Shown here: one piece after another, positions 1 to 6,490 of the stretch
Layout of the letters: each line of letters starts with the position of its first letter
How positions within the stretch are numbered: position 1 is the stretch's first letter
Assembly (NCBI GenBank): GCA_034436375.1
Contig: DAOTVS010000062.1
Span: 1 to 8,640 of the forward strand
Direction: 5' to 3'
DNA: 8,640 bases
From: DAOTVS01 sp034436375
GTDB lineage: Bacteria > Chloroflexota > Anaerolineae > SpSt-313
Position numbers and translations under genes: made by a program
Notes under the pieces: model-generated
What the model saw: only the letters and a program-made list of their open reading frames with translations
Database searches by the model: none
Told to the model about the DNA's origin: nothing

Positions 1-126
1 CAGTTCAAGCTGGGCTATGCCTCAGCGCTGGCCTGGGTGCTGTTCGTGATCATCCTGGTTTTCTCGCTGCTCGTCATCCGCAGCTCGACAGCCTGGGTGT
101 ACTATGAGGGAGAGTTGGCGAAATGA
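1..126 (+). CDS. Sugar ABC transporter permease, C-terminal fragment (MalF/UgpA type)
   Basis: Frame 1 is open from the window edge to the TGA at 124-126 and gives 41 residues; the rest of the gene lies upstream. The fragment has one hydrophobic stretch (about residues 8-27, rich in L, V, I, F), which would be the last membrane helix. It then ends in a short polar tail with WVYYEGE, a C-terminus often seen in MalF/UgpA-type carbohydrate permeases. Its stop overlaps the start of the next permease (ATGA at 123-126), as is usual for the paired inner-membrane subunits of a CUT1 sugar importer. The family call rests on this tail and on the partner gene, since the diagnostic EAA loop is outside the window. 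Confidence 0.8.
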   Translation, partial: QFKLGYASALAWVLFVIILVFSLLVIRSSTAWVYYEGELAK

Positions 127-1031
127 CTACCGGACTGACCGCGGAGCAGGCCAGGGTGCGGGCCGAGGCGCAGGCCCGTGGGCAAAGGGCGCATCGCCGC
201 CACATGTGGATGCTCGTTTTGGGGCGTATTGCGATCTACGGGCTGATCCTGGTCGGCAGCGCTATCTTTGTCTTCCCCTTTCTGTTCATGCTCTCGACCT
301 CGCTGAAAACACTGAGCCAGATCTATGTCTGGCCGATTGAGATGATCCCCAATCCGCTCACCTTCGCGAACTATATCGAGGGTTGGACCCTACTGCCCAC
401 GGCGACCTTTTACCTGAACACGATCTTTGTTACAGCGGTCAACATCGTGGGCACACTGCTCTCCTCCACCCTGGTGGCCTATGGCTTTGCCCGCCTGCGC
501 TTCCCCGGACGCAATGTGCTCTTTGTGGTCCTGCTCGCCACCATGATGCTGCCCGGCCAAGTGACGATGATCCCGCTCTACGTCGGGTTCTCAAAATTGG
601 GTTGGGTGGGCACCTTCAAGCCGCTGACCGTGCCATCCTTCTTTGCCAACCCGTTCAACGTCTTTCTGCTGCGCCAGTTCCTGATGACTATCCCACACGA
701 ACTGGATGACGCCGCCAAGATCGATGGCTGCGGCTACATCCGCACGCTGGTCAGCATCGTCCTACCTTTGATGCTGCCAGCCATCGGCGTGGTGGCCATC
801 TTTACCTTCACCTACACGTGGAACGATTTCATGGGCCCGCTGATCTACCTGCGCAAGATCGAGCAGTACACCATCGCCATCGGCCTGCGCTATTTCCAGC
901 AGGTGACCGACCGCCATATGGGCCGTCTGATGGCTATGGCCATCGTGGCCCTCGTGCCACAGGTTGTCGTGTTCTTCTTCGCACAGAAGCAGATGGTGCA
1001 GGGTGTGACCCTGACGGGCATCAAGGGATAG
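123..1031 (+). CDS. Carbohydrate ABC transporter permease (MalG/UgpE type, CUT1 family)
   Basis: This is a complete 302-residue inner-membrane permease, slightly longer than a typical MalG-type subunit (about 270-300) because of a basic, cytoplasmic N-terminal tail (residues 1-30). About six membrane helices are visible, near residues 36-58, 98-121, 132-154, 166-187, 208-230 and 269-287. The EAA loop that docks the ATPase is at residues 193-216: ELDDAAKIDG (193-202), then LPL at 214-216. The start is ATG 123, which overlaps the upstream stop by 4 bases, with GAGGGAG at 106-112 as ribosome binding site, so translation is probably coupled. It would pair with the upstream permease to import a mono- or oligosaccharide delivered by a binding protein. 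Neither that protein nor the ATPase is in the window. The transported sugar cannot be read from the sequence; the downstream enzymes suggest a plant-polysaccharide sugar or sugar acid. Confidence 0.95.
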   Translation: MTTGLTAEQARVRAEAQARGQRAHRRHMWMLVLGRIAIYGLILVGSAIFVFPFLFMLSTSLKTLSQIYVWPIEMIPNPLTFANYIEGWTLLPTATFYLNTIFVTAVNIVGTLLSSTLVAYGFARLRFPGRNVLFVVLLATMMLPGQVTMIPLYVGFSKLGWVGTFKPLTVPSFFANPFNVFLLRQFLMTIPHELDDAAKIDGCGYIRTLVSIVLPLMLPAIGVVAIFTFTYTWNDFMGPLIYLRKIEQYTIAIGLRYFQQVTDRHMGRLMAMAIVALVPQVVVFFFAQKQMVQGVTLTGIKG

Positions 1032-1037
1032 AGGTGA
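1031..1037 (+). promoter_or_regulatory. Ribosome binding site that fixes the start of the first TIM-barrel gene
   Basis: GAGGTGA begins on the last base of the permease stop codon and has its GAGG core 5 bases before ATG 1040. The reading frame is open much further upstream (to 818), but that part lies inside the permease gene. This site, together with the homologous N-terminus beginning MKQFTIGHTSITWG, supports 1040 as the true start. Confidence 0.75.
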
Positions 1038-1039
1038 TT

Positions 1040-1888
1040 ATGAAACAGTTCACGATCGGCCACACCAGCATCACCTGGGGCTATACTCTGGATCGGGTAG
1101 AACCAACCATCCGCGACGTGGCCGAGCTCGGTTACCGGGCCTTTGAGACCTTTGGCTTTACCATTGAGGGCTATGAGAAGGAGCATCCCGGGCAGTTCCG
1201 CGCCCTGCTGGAGCGTTACAACTTGCCTTTCGGCTCCTGCTACTGCAACACCAGCTTTGTGGACCCGGCCGACGCGCGCGAGGATATCGAGCAGGTGCTG
1301 CGCTGGGCGGCCCAGGCCAAGGCCCTGGGCGCACAGACGATCGTGCTGCAGGCGGCGGGTGTGCGCCTGCCCCAGCCATACACCGAGCACAAGGCCATGG
1401 CGCGTATCTTCAGCGAGTTGGGCCTGCGCCTGCAGGAGATGGGGCTGATCGGCGCCATCCACCCCCACACGGGCACTCTCATCGAGACGCGCGATGAGAT
1501 CGAGGCCGTCCTCGACGCCGTGGATCCCCAGGCCGTCTTCTTCGCCCCCGATACCGGGCAGATCGTCAAGGGCGGCTCGGACCTGCTGCCGCTCCTGCGC
1601 AGCTACCGGCACCTCATCCGCCATGTGCACCTGAAGGACTATGTAGGCGGCCCGGTGCGGTATGACGCCGCCGGCAAGGAGATCGACCCGACTGGCTATG
1701 CCGGCTACACTCCGATCGGCATGGGCGTTGTGGATATGCCGGGAGTCTTTGCCCTGCTGGAGGAGATCGGCTACAACGACCTGGTCATGGTGGAGCTGGA
1801 TGGGACGTCGGTCGTGCCGCGCCCGCCGCGCGAGGCTGCCGCCCTGAGCAAGCAGTATCTGCTGGAAAAGCTCGGCCAGCGTTTCTAG
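1040..1888 (+). CDS. Sugar isomerase/epimerase or dehydratase, TIM barrel (xylose isomerase-like, IolE-like)
   Basis: This is a 282-residue, single-domain TIM-barrel protein of the sugar phosphate isomerase/epimerase (AP endonuclease 2) superfamily, usual length 250-300. Recognisable elements in order are the N-terminal strand IGHTSITWG, HPHTGT at 141-146, APDTGQIVKGG with D171, HVHLKD at 195-200 and MVELDG with E252. These occupy the places of the divalent-metal ligands of the superfamily. The first ligand strand, often E-N-H in relatives, reads I-H-P-H here, which resembles myo-inosose-2 dehydratase (IolE) proteins. The enzyme should be cytosolic and act on a keto-sugar or inositol-like substrate, by isomerisation, epimerisation or dehydration. 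It starts 8 bases after the permease stop, in the same transcription unit. The superfamily assignment is firm; the exact reaction is not, and keto-glycoside lyase or hydrolase activity, known in this fold, is an alternative. Confidence 0.9.
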   Translation: MKQFTIGHTSITWGYTLDRVEPTIRDVAELGYRAFETFGFTIEGYEKEHPGQFRALLERYNLPFGSCYCNTSFVDPADAREDIEQVLRWAAQAKALGAQTIVLQAAGVRLPQPYTEHKAMARIFSELGLRLQEMGLIGAIHPHTGTLIETRDEIEAVLDAVDPQAVFFAPDTGQIVKGGSDLLPLLRSYRHLIRHVHLKDYVGGPVRYDAAGKEIDPTGYAGYTPIGMGVVDMPGVFALLEEIGYNDLVMVELDGTSVVPRPPREAAALSKQYLLEKLGQRF

Positions 1889-2085
1889 TAGGGTCCCGCT
1901 TGCTGGCTGTATCCCGCCCTCTCTGCCCTCCCTGCTGCCCGAGCTCGCTGTGGGCGCCTTGGCCGATGGCAAGGGGTCCCTCACGCTGCCGAACCAGCCC
2001 CTGCCAGAGTGGAACTACTATGGAGGGAGTAGGCGCGCGTCTGGGGGTGGGGCAGGCAGCAAGGGTGACCCCAAGGAGGAGAATC
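1889..2085. other. 197-base spacer inside the operon, no confident gene
   Basis: This is the only sizeable gap between 1 and 6394. No ORF with a supportable start lies in it. A small stem with a bulge (CCTT-G-GCC at 1957-1964 pairing with GGC-AAGG at 1968-1974) is present, without a U-run. TACTAT at 2016-2021 looks like a -10 box but has no -35 partner at the right distance. From 1932 to about 2030 one frame reads like protein (for example LPNQPLPEWNYYGG). It could be chance in GC-rich DNA or the remains of a gene. The last 16 bases form the ribosome binding site of the next gene. Confidence 0.5.
2070..2081 (+). promoter_or_regulatory. Strong ribosome binding site of the second TIM-barrel gene
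   Basis: CCCAAGGAGGAG lies just upstream of ATG 2086, with AAGGAGG at 2073-2079. The frame is open back to 1900, but this near-perfect Shine-Dalgarno site and the homology beginning shortly after MDVKKTF set the start at 2086. The same CCCAAGGAGG string precedes the genes at 3938 and 6658. Confidence 0.85.
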
Positions 2086-2958
2086 ATGGACGTCAAGAAG
2101 ACTTTCCGCATCGGTTTCTGCCCGTTCTACCCGGTACCGGCGGGTACAGACCAGGAGCACTCGACCGAGTACTTTATCGAGCGCTCTGCGGAGCTGGGCT
2201 GCACCGCGACACAAGTCTGGCACGTGCCCATGGGCCCCGATGCGCGCAAACGTCTGCGCGATCTGGCTGCCGCCAAAAATGTCGAGCTTGAGGTATATGC
2301 CATGGGCGTTTTCGAGTTGGCGGGCCCTGATGCTGCGGCGGGGCGCCAGAAACTGCTGGCTAGCATCGCTCTCGCCAAGGAGCTCGGCGCCACCCTGATC
2401 CGCACCGGCTATGGACGCCTGAGCCTGGAAACGAGCCGCTTCAACCGCAACCGTCCCCTGGCCGAGCACCTCGGCTCGCTGGTAGCCAACCTGAAGGAAG
2501 CGGCCAGGATCGTGGGCGATGCCGGCATCCCCCTGGCCATCGAAAACCACTGCGATTTCACTGGCCGGCAGATGGCCCAGGTGTTCGCCGAGGTCGGCTC
2601 ACCCCTCGTCGGCGCTGCCCTGGATACAGCCAATGGTTATACCGTCTACTGCGACCCCGACGATGACGTGCAGGACCTGGCGCCCTACACCATCACGACC
2701 CACATCAAGGACATGGCCATGATCGATGCCAGGGATCCCGGCCTGATCCCGCTGATCCCCGTGGGCTGTGCGGTAGGCGACGGCAATGTGAATATCCCGC
2801 AGGCCATCCAGACCCTGGCCGAGAAGAGTCCCTACGCCCAGGGCCTGCACCTGATCATCGAGATCGGTTGGTGGCGCGTGCCTGAGGGTCAGAACGAGAA
2901 CGATTACAAGAGGGACCTCTTCGAGCGGAGCATCCGCTATCTGCAGGGCCTGTTATAG
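2086..2958 (+). CDS. Sugar phosphate isomerase/epimerase family protein, TIM barrel
   Basis: This is a 290-residue TIM-barrel protein of the xylose isomerase-like superfamily. It is clearly different in sequence from its upstream neighbour, so the pair is not a recent duplication. The canonical metal-ligand pattern is visible: E153 in AIENH (151-155), D180 in ALDTAN, H206 in THIKD and E259 in IIEIGWW. These would hold the divalent metal that drives enediolate or hydride chemistry on a sugar or keto-acid. It has no signal peptide, so it should be cytosolic. The next gene starts 14 bases after its stop. With the other TIM barrel, the SDR and the cyclase it probably makes successive steps of one pathway. 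Family members include epimerases, isomerases, hydroxypyruvate isomerase and inosose dehydratase, and the sequence does not decide between them. Confidence 0.9.
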   Translation: MDVKKTFRIGFCPFYPVPAGTDQEHSTEYFIERSAELGCTATQVWHVPMGPDARKRLRDLAAAKNVELEVYAMGVFELAGPDAAAGRQKLLASIALAKELGATLIRTGYGRLSLETSRFNRNRPLAEHLGSLVANLKEAARIVGDAGIPLAIENHCDFTGRQMAQVFAEVGSPLVGAALDTANGYTVYCDPDDDVQDLAPYTITTHIKDMAMIDARDPGLIPLIPVGCAVGDGNVNIPQAIQTLAEKSPYAQGLHLIIEIGWWRVPEGQNENDYKRDLFERSIRYLQGLL

Positions 2959-2971
2959 AGGGAGAGGAAAC

Positions 2972-3919
2972 ATGACTGAAAAGCACGTTCTGATCACTGG
3001 CGGCGCAGGCGGTTGCGCCCGCTATGTCGCCGCCGAGCTGCGCGAGCATGGGTACACAGTCACGCTCTTCGACCGCATCACACCCGACAAGGTCTCAGTA
3101 CCCTGGGAGACAGACTTGCCCTTTGTGTTGGGCGACCTGACCTCGCTGGCCGATTGCATGCGAGCCATCACCCTGGCTCAGGCAGAATCGATCGTGCACC
3201 TGGGCGCTATCCCCTGGAACACCGAGCGCCAGCCGGGCCAGCCCTATCGCCCATTCATGCCTGTCTTGCCCGAAGACGAGACCATGAGGGTCAACACCAT
3301 GGGTACCTTCTACCTCATGGATGGCGCACGCCGGTTGGGGGTCAAGAAAGTGGTCATGGCTTCCACGTTCTATGTTTTGGGGCTGGGCTTTCGCATCAGC
3401 CAGGCGCCGTTCACGGTCGAGTACCTGCCCATCGACGAAAAGCACCCCAACCGCCCGGAGGATACCTACAGCCTCTCCAAGGTGCTGGGGGAGGAGATCC
3501 TGGCCGCTTTCAGCCGCGCTTACGGCATCCAGACGGTCGCCCTGCGCCTGATGGGCGTGGATTATCCGCATTGGCGCCGGCACAAATTCAACGAGACGCC
3601 CCAGGCCCGGCCCGGCCATGTGGGTGGCCCCATTGGCGGCACGTTCCAATATGTGGATGGGGAGGACGTGGCCCAGGCCTGCCGGCTCTCGCTGGAAGTG
3701 GAGGGGTTGGAGCCCTTTGAGGCGTTCTTCCTCTCCACCGACACGACCCTGGCCGAAGAGACGCGCGTGGTGGTAGAGCGCTGTTTCCCTGACCTGAAGG
3801 AGATGGCCAAGAATCTGCACGGCTACGAGGGTATGATCAGCATCAAAAAAGCACAGGAGAAGCTCGGTTACCAGCCGAAATGCTCCTGGCGCAACGGGCC
3901 GGTCAAGGTGATCAAGTAG
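2972..3919 (+). CDS. NAD-dependent epimerase/dehydratase family protein (extended SDR, uronate/aldose dehydrogenase-like)
   Basis: This is a 315-residue extended SDR with an N-terminal Rossmann fold. The glycine motif TGGAGGCA is at residues 9-16; the third glycine of TGxxGxxG is replaced by A16. D34 after the second strand favours NAD over NADP, and D55 in GDLTSL is the usual adenine contact. The catalytic residues are S131/T132 (ASTFYVLG), Y166 and K170 (YSLSK). VHLGAIPW near 75-82 and the GTFYLMDGARRLGVKKVV segment resemble uronate dehydrogenases, which oxidise a hexuronate to an aldarolactone. A nucleotide-sugar epimerase or a general aldose dehydrogenase is the alternative. About 20 residues rich in proline (82-100) form a loop longer than in uronate dehydrogenase as I recall that family. 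The ribosome binding site GAGGGAGAGG begins on the last base of the previous stop. Class is sure, substrate is inferred. Confidence 0.9.
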   Translation: MTEKHVLITGGAGGCARYVAAELREHGYTVTLFDRITPDKVSVPWETDLPFVLGDLTSLADCMRAITLAQAESIVHLGAIPWNTERQPGQPYRPFMPVLPEDETMRVNTMGTFYLMDGARRLGVKKVVMASTFYVLGLGFRISQAPFTVEYLPIDEKHPNRPEDTYSLSKVLGEEILAAFSRAYGIQTVALRLMGVDYPHWRRHKFNETPQARPGHVGGPIGGTFQYVDGEDVAQACRLSLEVEGLEPFEAFFLSTDTTLAEETRVVVERCFPDLKEMAKNLHGYEGMISIKKAQEKLGYQPKCSWRNGPVKVIK

Positions 3920-3937
3920 CAGCCCAAGGAGGGAATC

Positions 3938-5200
3938 ATGGCCAGGACGAAAGTGGCGATTGCCCACTCGGATGCGGACCTGGGCAAGCCCGGCGAGTAC
4001 TCTCGCAAGCAACTGGACCGGGTCAAGGCAATGGTCAAAGAGATCGCCGACGGCTCGATGGGGGGCATGCAGAATATCGTGGGGCCAGGGCAGACGGTGC
4101 TGATCAAGATCAACACCGTTATTCCCTCGCCCCCCAACAGCGGCTTTACCACCGATCCCAGGTTGCTCGAGGCGCTCATCGAGCTCATCGCCGAGCAAAA
4201 CCCGGCAAGGATCCAGATCGGCGAGCGCTCGGCCCTGGGCGGCGACACGTTACAGGCGATGGAGGTCTGCGGCATCAAGGCGGTGGCCGAGCGGACTGGG
4301 GCGGAGCTGGTGCCCTTTGACCATGTGCCGTTCGACACAGTCACCCTGCCAGGCGTCAAGGTCTTCCGCGAAGTGCCTGTTCCGCGGCCGGTGCGCGAGG
4401 CCGACGTCTACATCGGCATGCCGAAGATGAAGGCGCACGTCCATACGATTCTCACCTGCGCCCTGAAGCTGCAGTTCGGCAATCTGCCCGACTATGATTG
4501 GATGAACCGTTGCCACCGCGACGATATCCACCAGAAGATTGTCAATCTGACGCGCGTGGCCAACCCCAAGTGGTTCCTGGTGGATTCGCTCTATGCCTGC
4601 CAGGGCAATGGCCCCTTTAGCGCCTACCCGGAGGACCTGATCAAAGATTTCAACACCATCGTGGGTGGCCATGATCCAGTGGCCGTGGATACGGTGTGTG
4701 AGGCGGTCATGGGCTGGGACGACCCCGGCAGCGTTCCCGCCACGCGCTTGGCTGCCGCCGAGGGCCTGGGCACCAACAAACTGGCAGAGATCGAGATCGC
4801 CGGCCGGTCCATCGAGTCGGTACAGCGCAAATTCCGCCGGCCCGACACGACGCTGCAGGGCATCTTCCCCAAGGTCAATGTGGTGGTCGGCGCGGCCTGC
4901 GAGCCCGGCTGCCGGGCCCTGGTGCGCATGGCGCTGGATTCGCTCTACGTGGATGGCACCCTGGAGCGCCTCAAGCGCCCGCTCACTATCTTTGTCGGCA
5001 AGCAGTTCGCGCCACTCCTCACCGATGTAGAGGGTGACGTGATCGTCTATGGCGATTGCGCCAAGGAGATGTGCAACTATTACCCCGGCGCCGCCTTTTG
5101 GGGCAGCACGGAGAAATATCCCCACTGCTCGCCCGTCTGGTCGAACCTGCCGGATGTGGGGATCGTGAGCTATGTACATTCGCTAGCCGAAAGGAGGTGA
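3938..5200 (+). CDS. DUF362 domain-containing protein with a cysteine-bearing C-terminal part
   Basis: This is a 420-residue protein. The DUF362 core covers about residues 50-290: VLIKINTVIPSPPNSG (54-69) followed by TTDPRLLEALIELI, then the IGMPKMKAHVHT block (159-170) and CALKLQFGNLPD (174-185), then the GGHDPVAVDTV block (243-253). DUF362 is of unknown function; some members carry a ferredoxin-type 4Fe-4S domain. Here no CxxCxxCxxxC motif is present, but the last 105 residues hold five cysteines: C321 and C325 (CEPGC), C374 and C379 (CAKEMC) and C397 (PHCSP). These could bind a metal or cluster. There is no signal peptide or membrane segment. Start ATG 3938 has CCCAAGGAGGG at 3923-3933. 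Its stop codon is part of the ribosome binding site of the cyclase gene, so the two are likely translated together. I can name the family, not the reaction. Confidence 0.85.
   Translation: MARTKVAIAHSDADLGKPGEYSRKQLDRVKAMVKEIADGSMGGMQNIVGPGQTVLIKINTVIPSPPNSGFTTDPRLLEALIELIAEQNPARIQIGERSALGGDTLQAMEVCGIKAVAERTGAELVPFDHVPFDTVTLPGVKVFREVPVPRPVREADVYIGMPKMKAHVHTILTCALKLQFGNLPDYDWMNRCHRDDIHQKIVNLTRVANPKWFLVDSLYACQGNGPFSAYPEDLIKDFNTIVGGHDPVAVDTVCEAVMGWDDPGSVPATRLAAAEGLGTNKLAEIEIAGRSIESVQRKFRRPDTTLQGIFPKVNVVVGAACEPGCRALVRMALDSLYVDGTLERLKRPLTIFVGKQFAPLLTDVEGDVIVYGDCAKEMCNYYPGAAFWGSTEKYPHCSPVWSNLPDVGIVSYVHSLAERR
5191..5200 (+). promoter_or_regulatory. Perfect Shine-Dalgarno site containing the upstream stop codon
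   Basis: AAGGAGGTGA is a full 10-base complement of the usual 3' end of bacterial 16S rRNA. Its final TGA (5198-5200) is the stop codon of the DUF362 gene, and ATG 5205 follows 7 bases after the AGGAGG core. A ribosome terminating here would be on the initiation site of the cyclase gene, which suggests strong coupling and matched amounts of the two proteins. Confidence 0.85.
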
Positions 5201-5204
5201 TACC

Positions 5205-5975
5205 ATGCCCATCGCCCCTTGCCCCGATTTCCGCCTGCAGGCGACCGTGAGCCTGTTCGGCCATGATTACCTGGCCACGGACCTGAGCCACGATATCGGC
5301 CCCAGTAACCCGACCTTTGTCGGCCATCAGCGCACGGTGCTGTGGGACCATCTGACCCATGAAGAGACGATCCGCAGCGGGCTGACCAAGGCGCCTTATT
5401 CCTACCGGGTGGTGGGGATGCTCCTGTGTGACCACACCTCCACACACGTGGATGCGATCAATCACATTGTGCCCGAGCCGGGAGCGCGCGCTATTGATGA
5501 GTTGCCCCTCGAATGGTTCATCGTGCCCGGGGTGTGGTTCGATTTCTCCTACCTGCCTCCCAACGCCTATATCACCCGCCGGGATGTGGAACAGGCTATC
5601 GAGAAGACGGGCGTGACCATCCGCCCCAATTCGGTGGTGCTCAACTACACCGGCTGGTACCGCAAGTGGGGGCAGCCCTACGACTATATCAAGGATTACC
5701 CCGGCGTGGACCGCGAGGCCATGGAGTTCCTGGCCGACCGGGGGGTGATCAACGTGGGCGCCGACGCGCCGAGCATCGACAGCCACGCCGAAGTCGCGCG
5801 CATCAAAGTCCAGCCCGGGCACATCGTCTGCCGCGAACGGCGCATCATGAACATGGAGAACATGGCCAATATCGACCTCATCCCCAAGCACGAGTTCTGG
5901 TTCATCGGCCTGCCGCTCAAGCTGCACAACGCGACGGGCTCGCCCATCCGCGCCGTTGCGCTGACTGAGCTGTGA
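5205..5975 (+). CDS. Cyclase family protein (kynurenine formamidase-like metal hydrolase, PF04199)
   Basis: This 256-residue protein belongs to the cyclase/KynB family of metal-dependent amide and lactone hydrolases. DLSHDI (27-31 region) is the usual N-terminal strand. The metal motif HxGTHxDxPxH reads H77-T-S79-T-H81-V-D83-A-I85-N-H87, so all three histidines and the aspartate are kept but the glycine and proline are replaced by S79 and I85. GADAPSID (185-192) is characteristic. H206 and E218 are spaced by 12 residues, as are the remaining ligands of KynB. The C-terminal FIGLPLK and TGSPIRAVAL blocks are typical of the family. No tryptophan catabolic genes are nearby, so formylkynurenine is an unlikely substrate. 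In this sugar operon a lactone, cyclic sugar derivative or amide is more plausible (inference). The enzyme should be cytosolic. The neighbouring cupin starts 11 bases after the stop. Confidence 0.9.
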   Translation: MPIAPCPDFRLQATVSLFGHDYLATDLSHDIGPSNPTFVGHQRTVLWDHLTHEETIRSGLTKAPYSYRVVGMLLCDHTSTHVDAINHIVPEPGARAIDELPLEWFIVPGVWFDFSYLPPNAYITRRDVEQAIEKTGVTIRPNSVVLNYTGWYRKWGQPYDYIKDYPGVDREAMEFLADRGVINVGADAPSIDSHAEVARIKVQPGHIVCRERRIMNMENMANIDLIPKHEFWFIGLPLKLHNATGSPIRAVALTEL

Positions 5976-5980
5976 GGGGG
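5974..5980 (+). promoter_or_regulatory. Ribosome binding site deciding the cupin start
   Basis: GAGGGGG overlaps the TGA of the cyclase gene and ends 6 bases before ATG 5987. The alternative GTG at 5972, in the same frame and overlapping the cyclase stop, has no comparable site upstream, so 5987 is preferred. The difference is only five residues. Confidence 0.6.
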
Positions 5981-5986
5981 CGCCGG

Positions 5987-6394
5987 ATGCAGATCACACA
6001 CCGCGATACCAGCCCCCGGCGAGAGCTGCCCGGGCGCACGATGATCGACCTGATCTCGCCTCAGTTGCTGGGGGCGCGCAACCTCTCCGTCTGCACGGTC
6101 ACGCTGCAGGCGGGGCAGCGGGTACGCCCTGCCCACCGCCACCCGCTGGGTGAGGAAGTCATCTATATCCTGCAGGGAGAGGGCCAGGTCTTTGTGCGGC
6201 ATGAGGGGCAAGACGAGGTGCAGCCCCTTACCCCGGGCACGGCCGTGCTCTTCCGCCCGGAGGATATCCACATGCTGCGCAATACCGGCTCGGCGCCGCT
6301 AGAGGCCCTCTGCGTCTACGCCCCTCCGTCCGATCCCTCGCAGTACGAGCTGCATGAGGGGATCGAGTTCCCGGGGCTAAAGCCGCTGGGCTGA
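5987..6394 (+). CDS. Small single-domain cupin protein
   Basis: This is a 135-residue protein with one cupin beta-barrel domain. Motif 1 is PAHRHPLGEEVIYILQGEG, with H50, H52 and E57 as metal ligands and G64 closing the motif. Motif 2 is PEDIHMLRN with H95 as the fourth ligand and N99. The complete 3-His/1-Glu set predicts a bound divalent metal and so an enzyme or metal-dependent binder. Small cupins in sugar-acid operons include isomerases and ring-opening enzymes such as KdgF, while others have no known activity, so no reaction is assigned. It is the last gene of the tightly packed block, 11 bases after the cyclase. An alternative GTG start at 5972 would add five residues and overlap the cyclase stop. 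The C-terminal 30 residues beyond the barrel (about 106-135) are proline-rich and have no recognised motif. Confidence 0.9.
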   Translation: MQITHRDTSPRRELPGRTMIDLISPQLLGARNLSVCTVTLQAGQRVRPAHRHPLGEEVIYILQGEGQVFVRHEGQDEVQPLTPGTAVLFRPEDIHMLRNTGSAPLEALCVYAPPSDPSQYELHEGIEFPGLKPLG

Positions 6395-6403
6395 GATTAG
6401 CAA

Positions 6404-6416
6404 AGCCCCGCGGGCT
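6404..6416 (+). terminator. Weak hairpin after the cupin gene, doubtful terminator
   Basis: AGCCC (6404-6408) and GGGCT (6412-6416) form a 5-bp stem with a 3-base loop, 10 bases after the cupin stop. No T-run follows, so intrinsic termination is not supported by itself. It is listed because it sits where the operon would end. Confidence 0.2.
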
Positions 6417-6490
6417 CGTGGGAGGGGGAAACCTGGCCTGCGCGACGGGATCGCTCCTGCACGGGCCCGGGAAGGGCTTTGCCTTTCTGA

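Noticed and set aside
818..1039. Upstream extension of the first TIM-barrel frame
   Set aside because: It overlaps the permease gene by more than 200 bases, its residues do not match the family, and a good ribosome binding site precedes ATG 1040.
890..1984. Long minus-strand open frame (364 codons), and similar ones at 3095-4198, 4250-5179, 5019-5927, 6571-7473 and 7615-8625
   Set aside because: They lie opposite well-supported genes and arise from GC-rich codon use. They show no family motifs and have no credible ribosome binding sites.
2016..2021. TACTAT as a -10 box for an internal promoter
   Set aside because: No -35-like hexamer lies 16-18 bases upstream, and AT-rich hexamers occur by chance.
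1900..2085. Upstream extension of the second TIM-barrel frame
   Set aside because: The extension is cysteine-, proline- and arginine-rich and unlike the family. The strong site at 2073-2081 points to ATG 2086.
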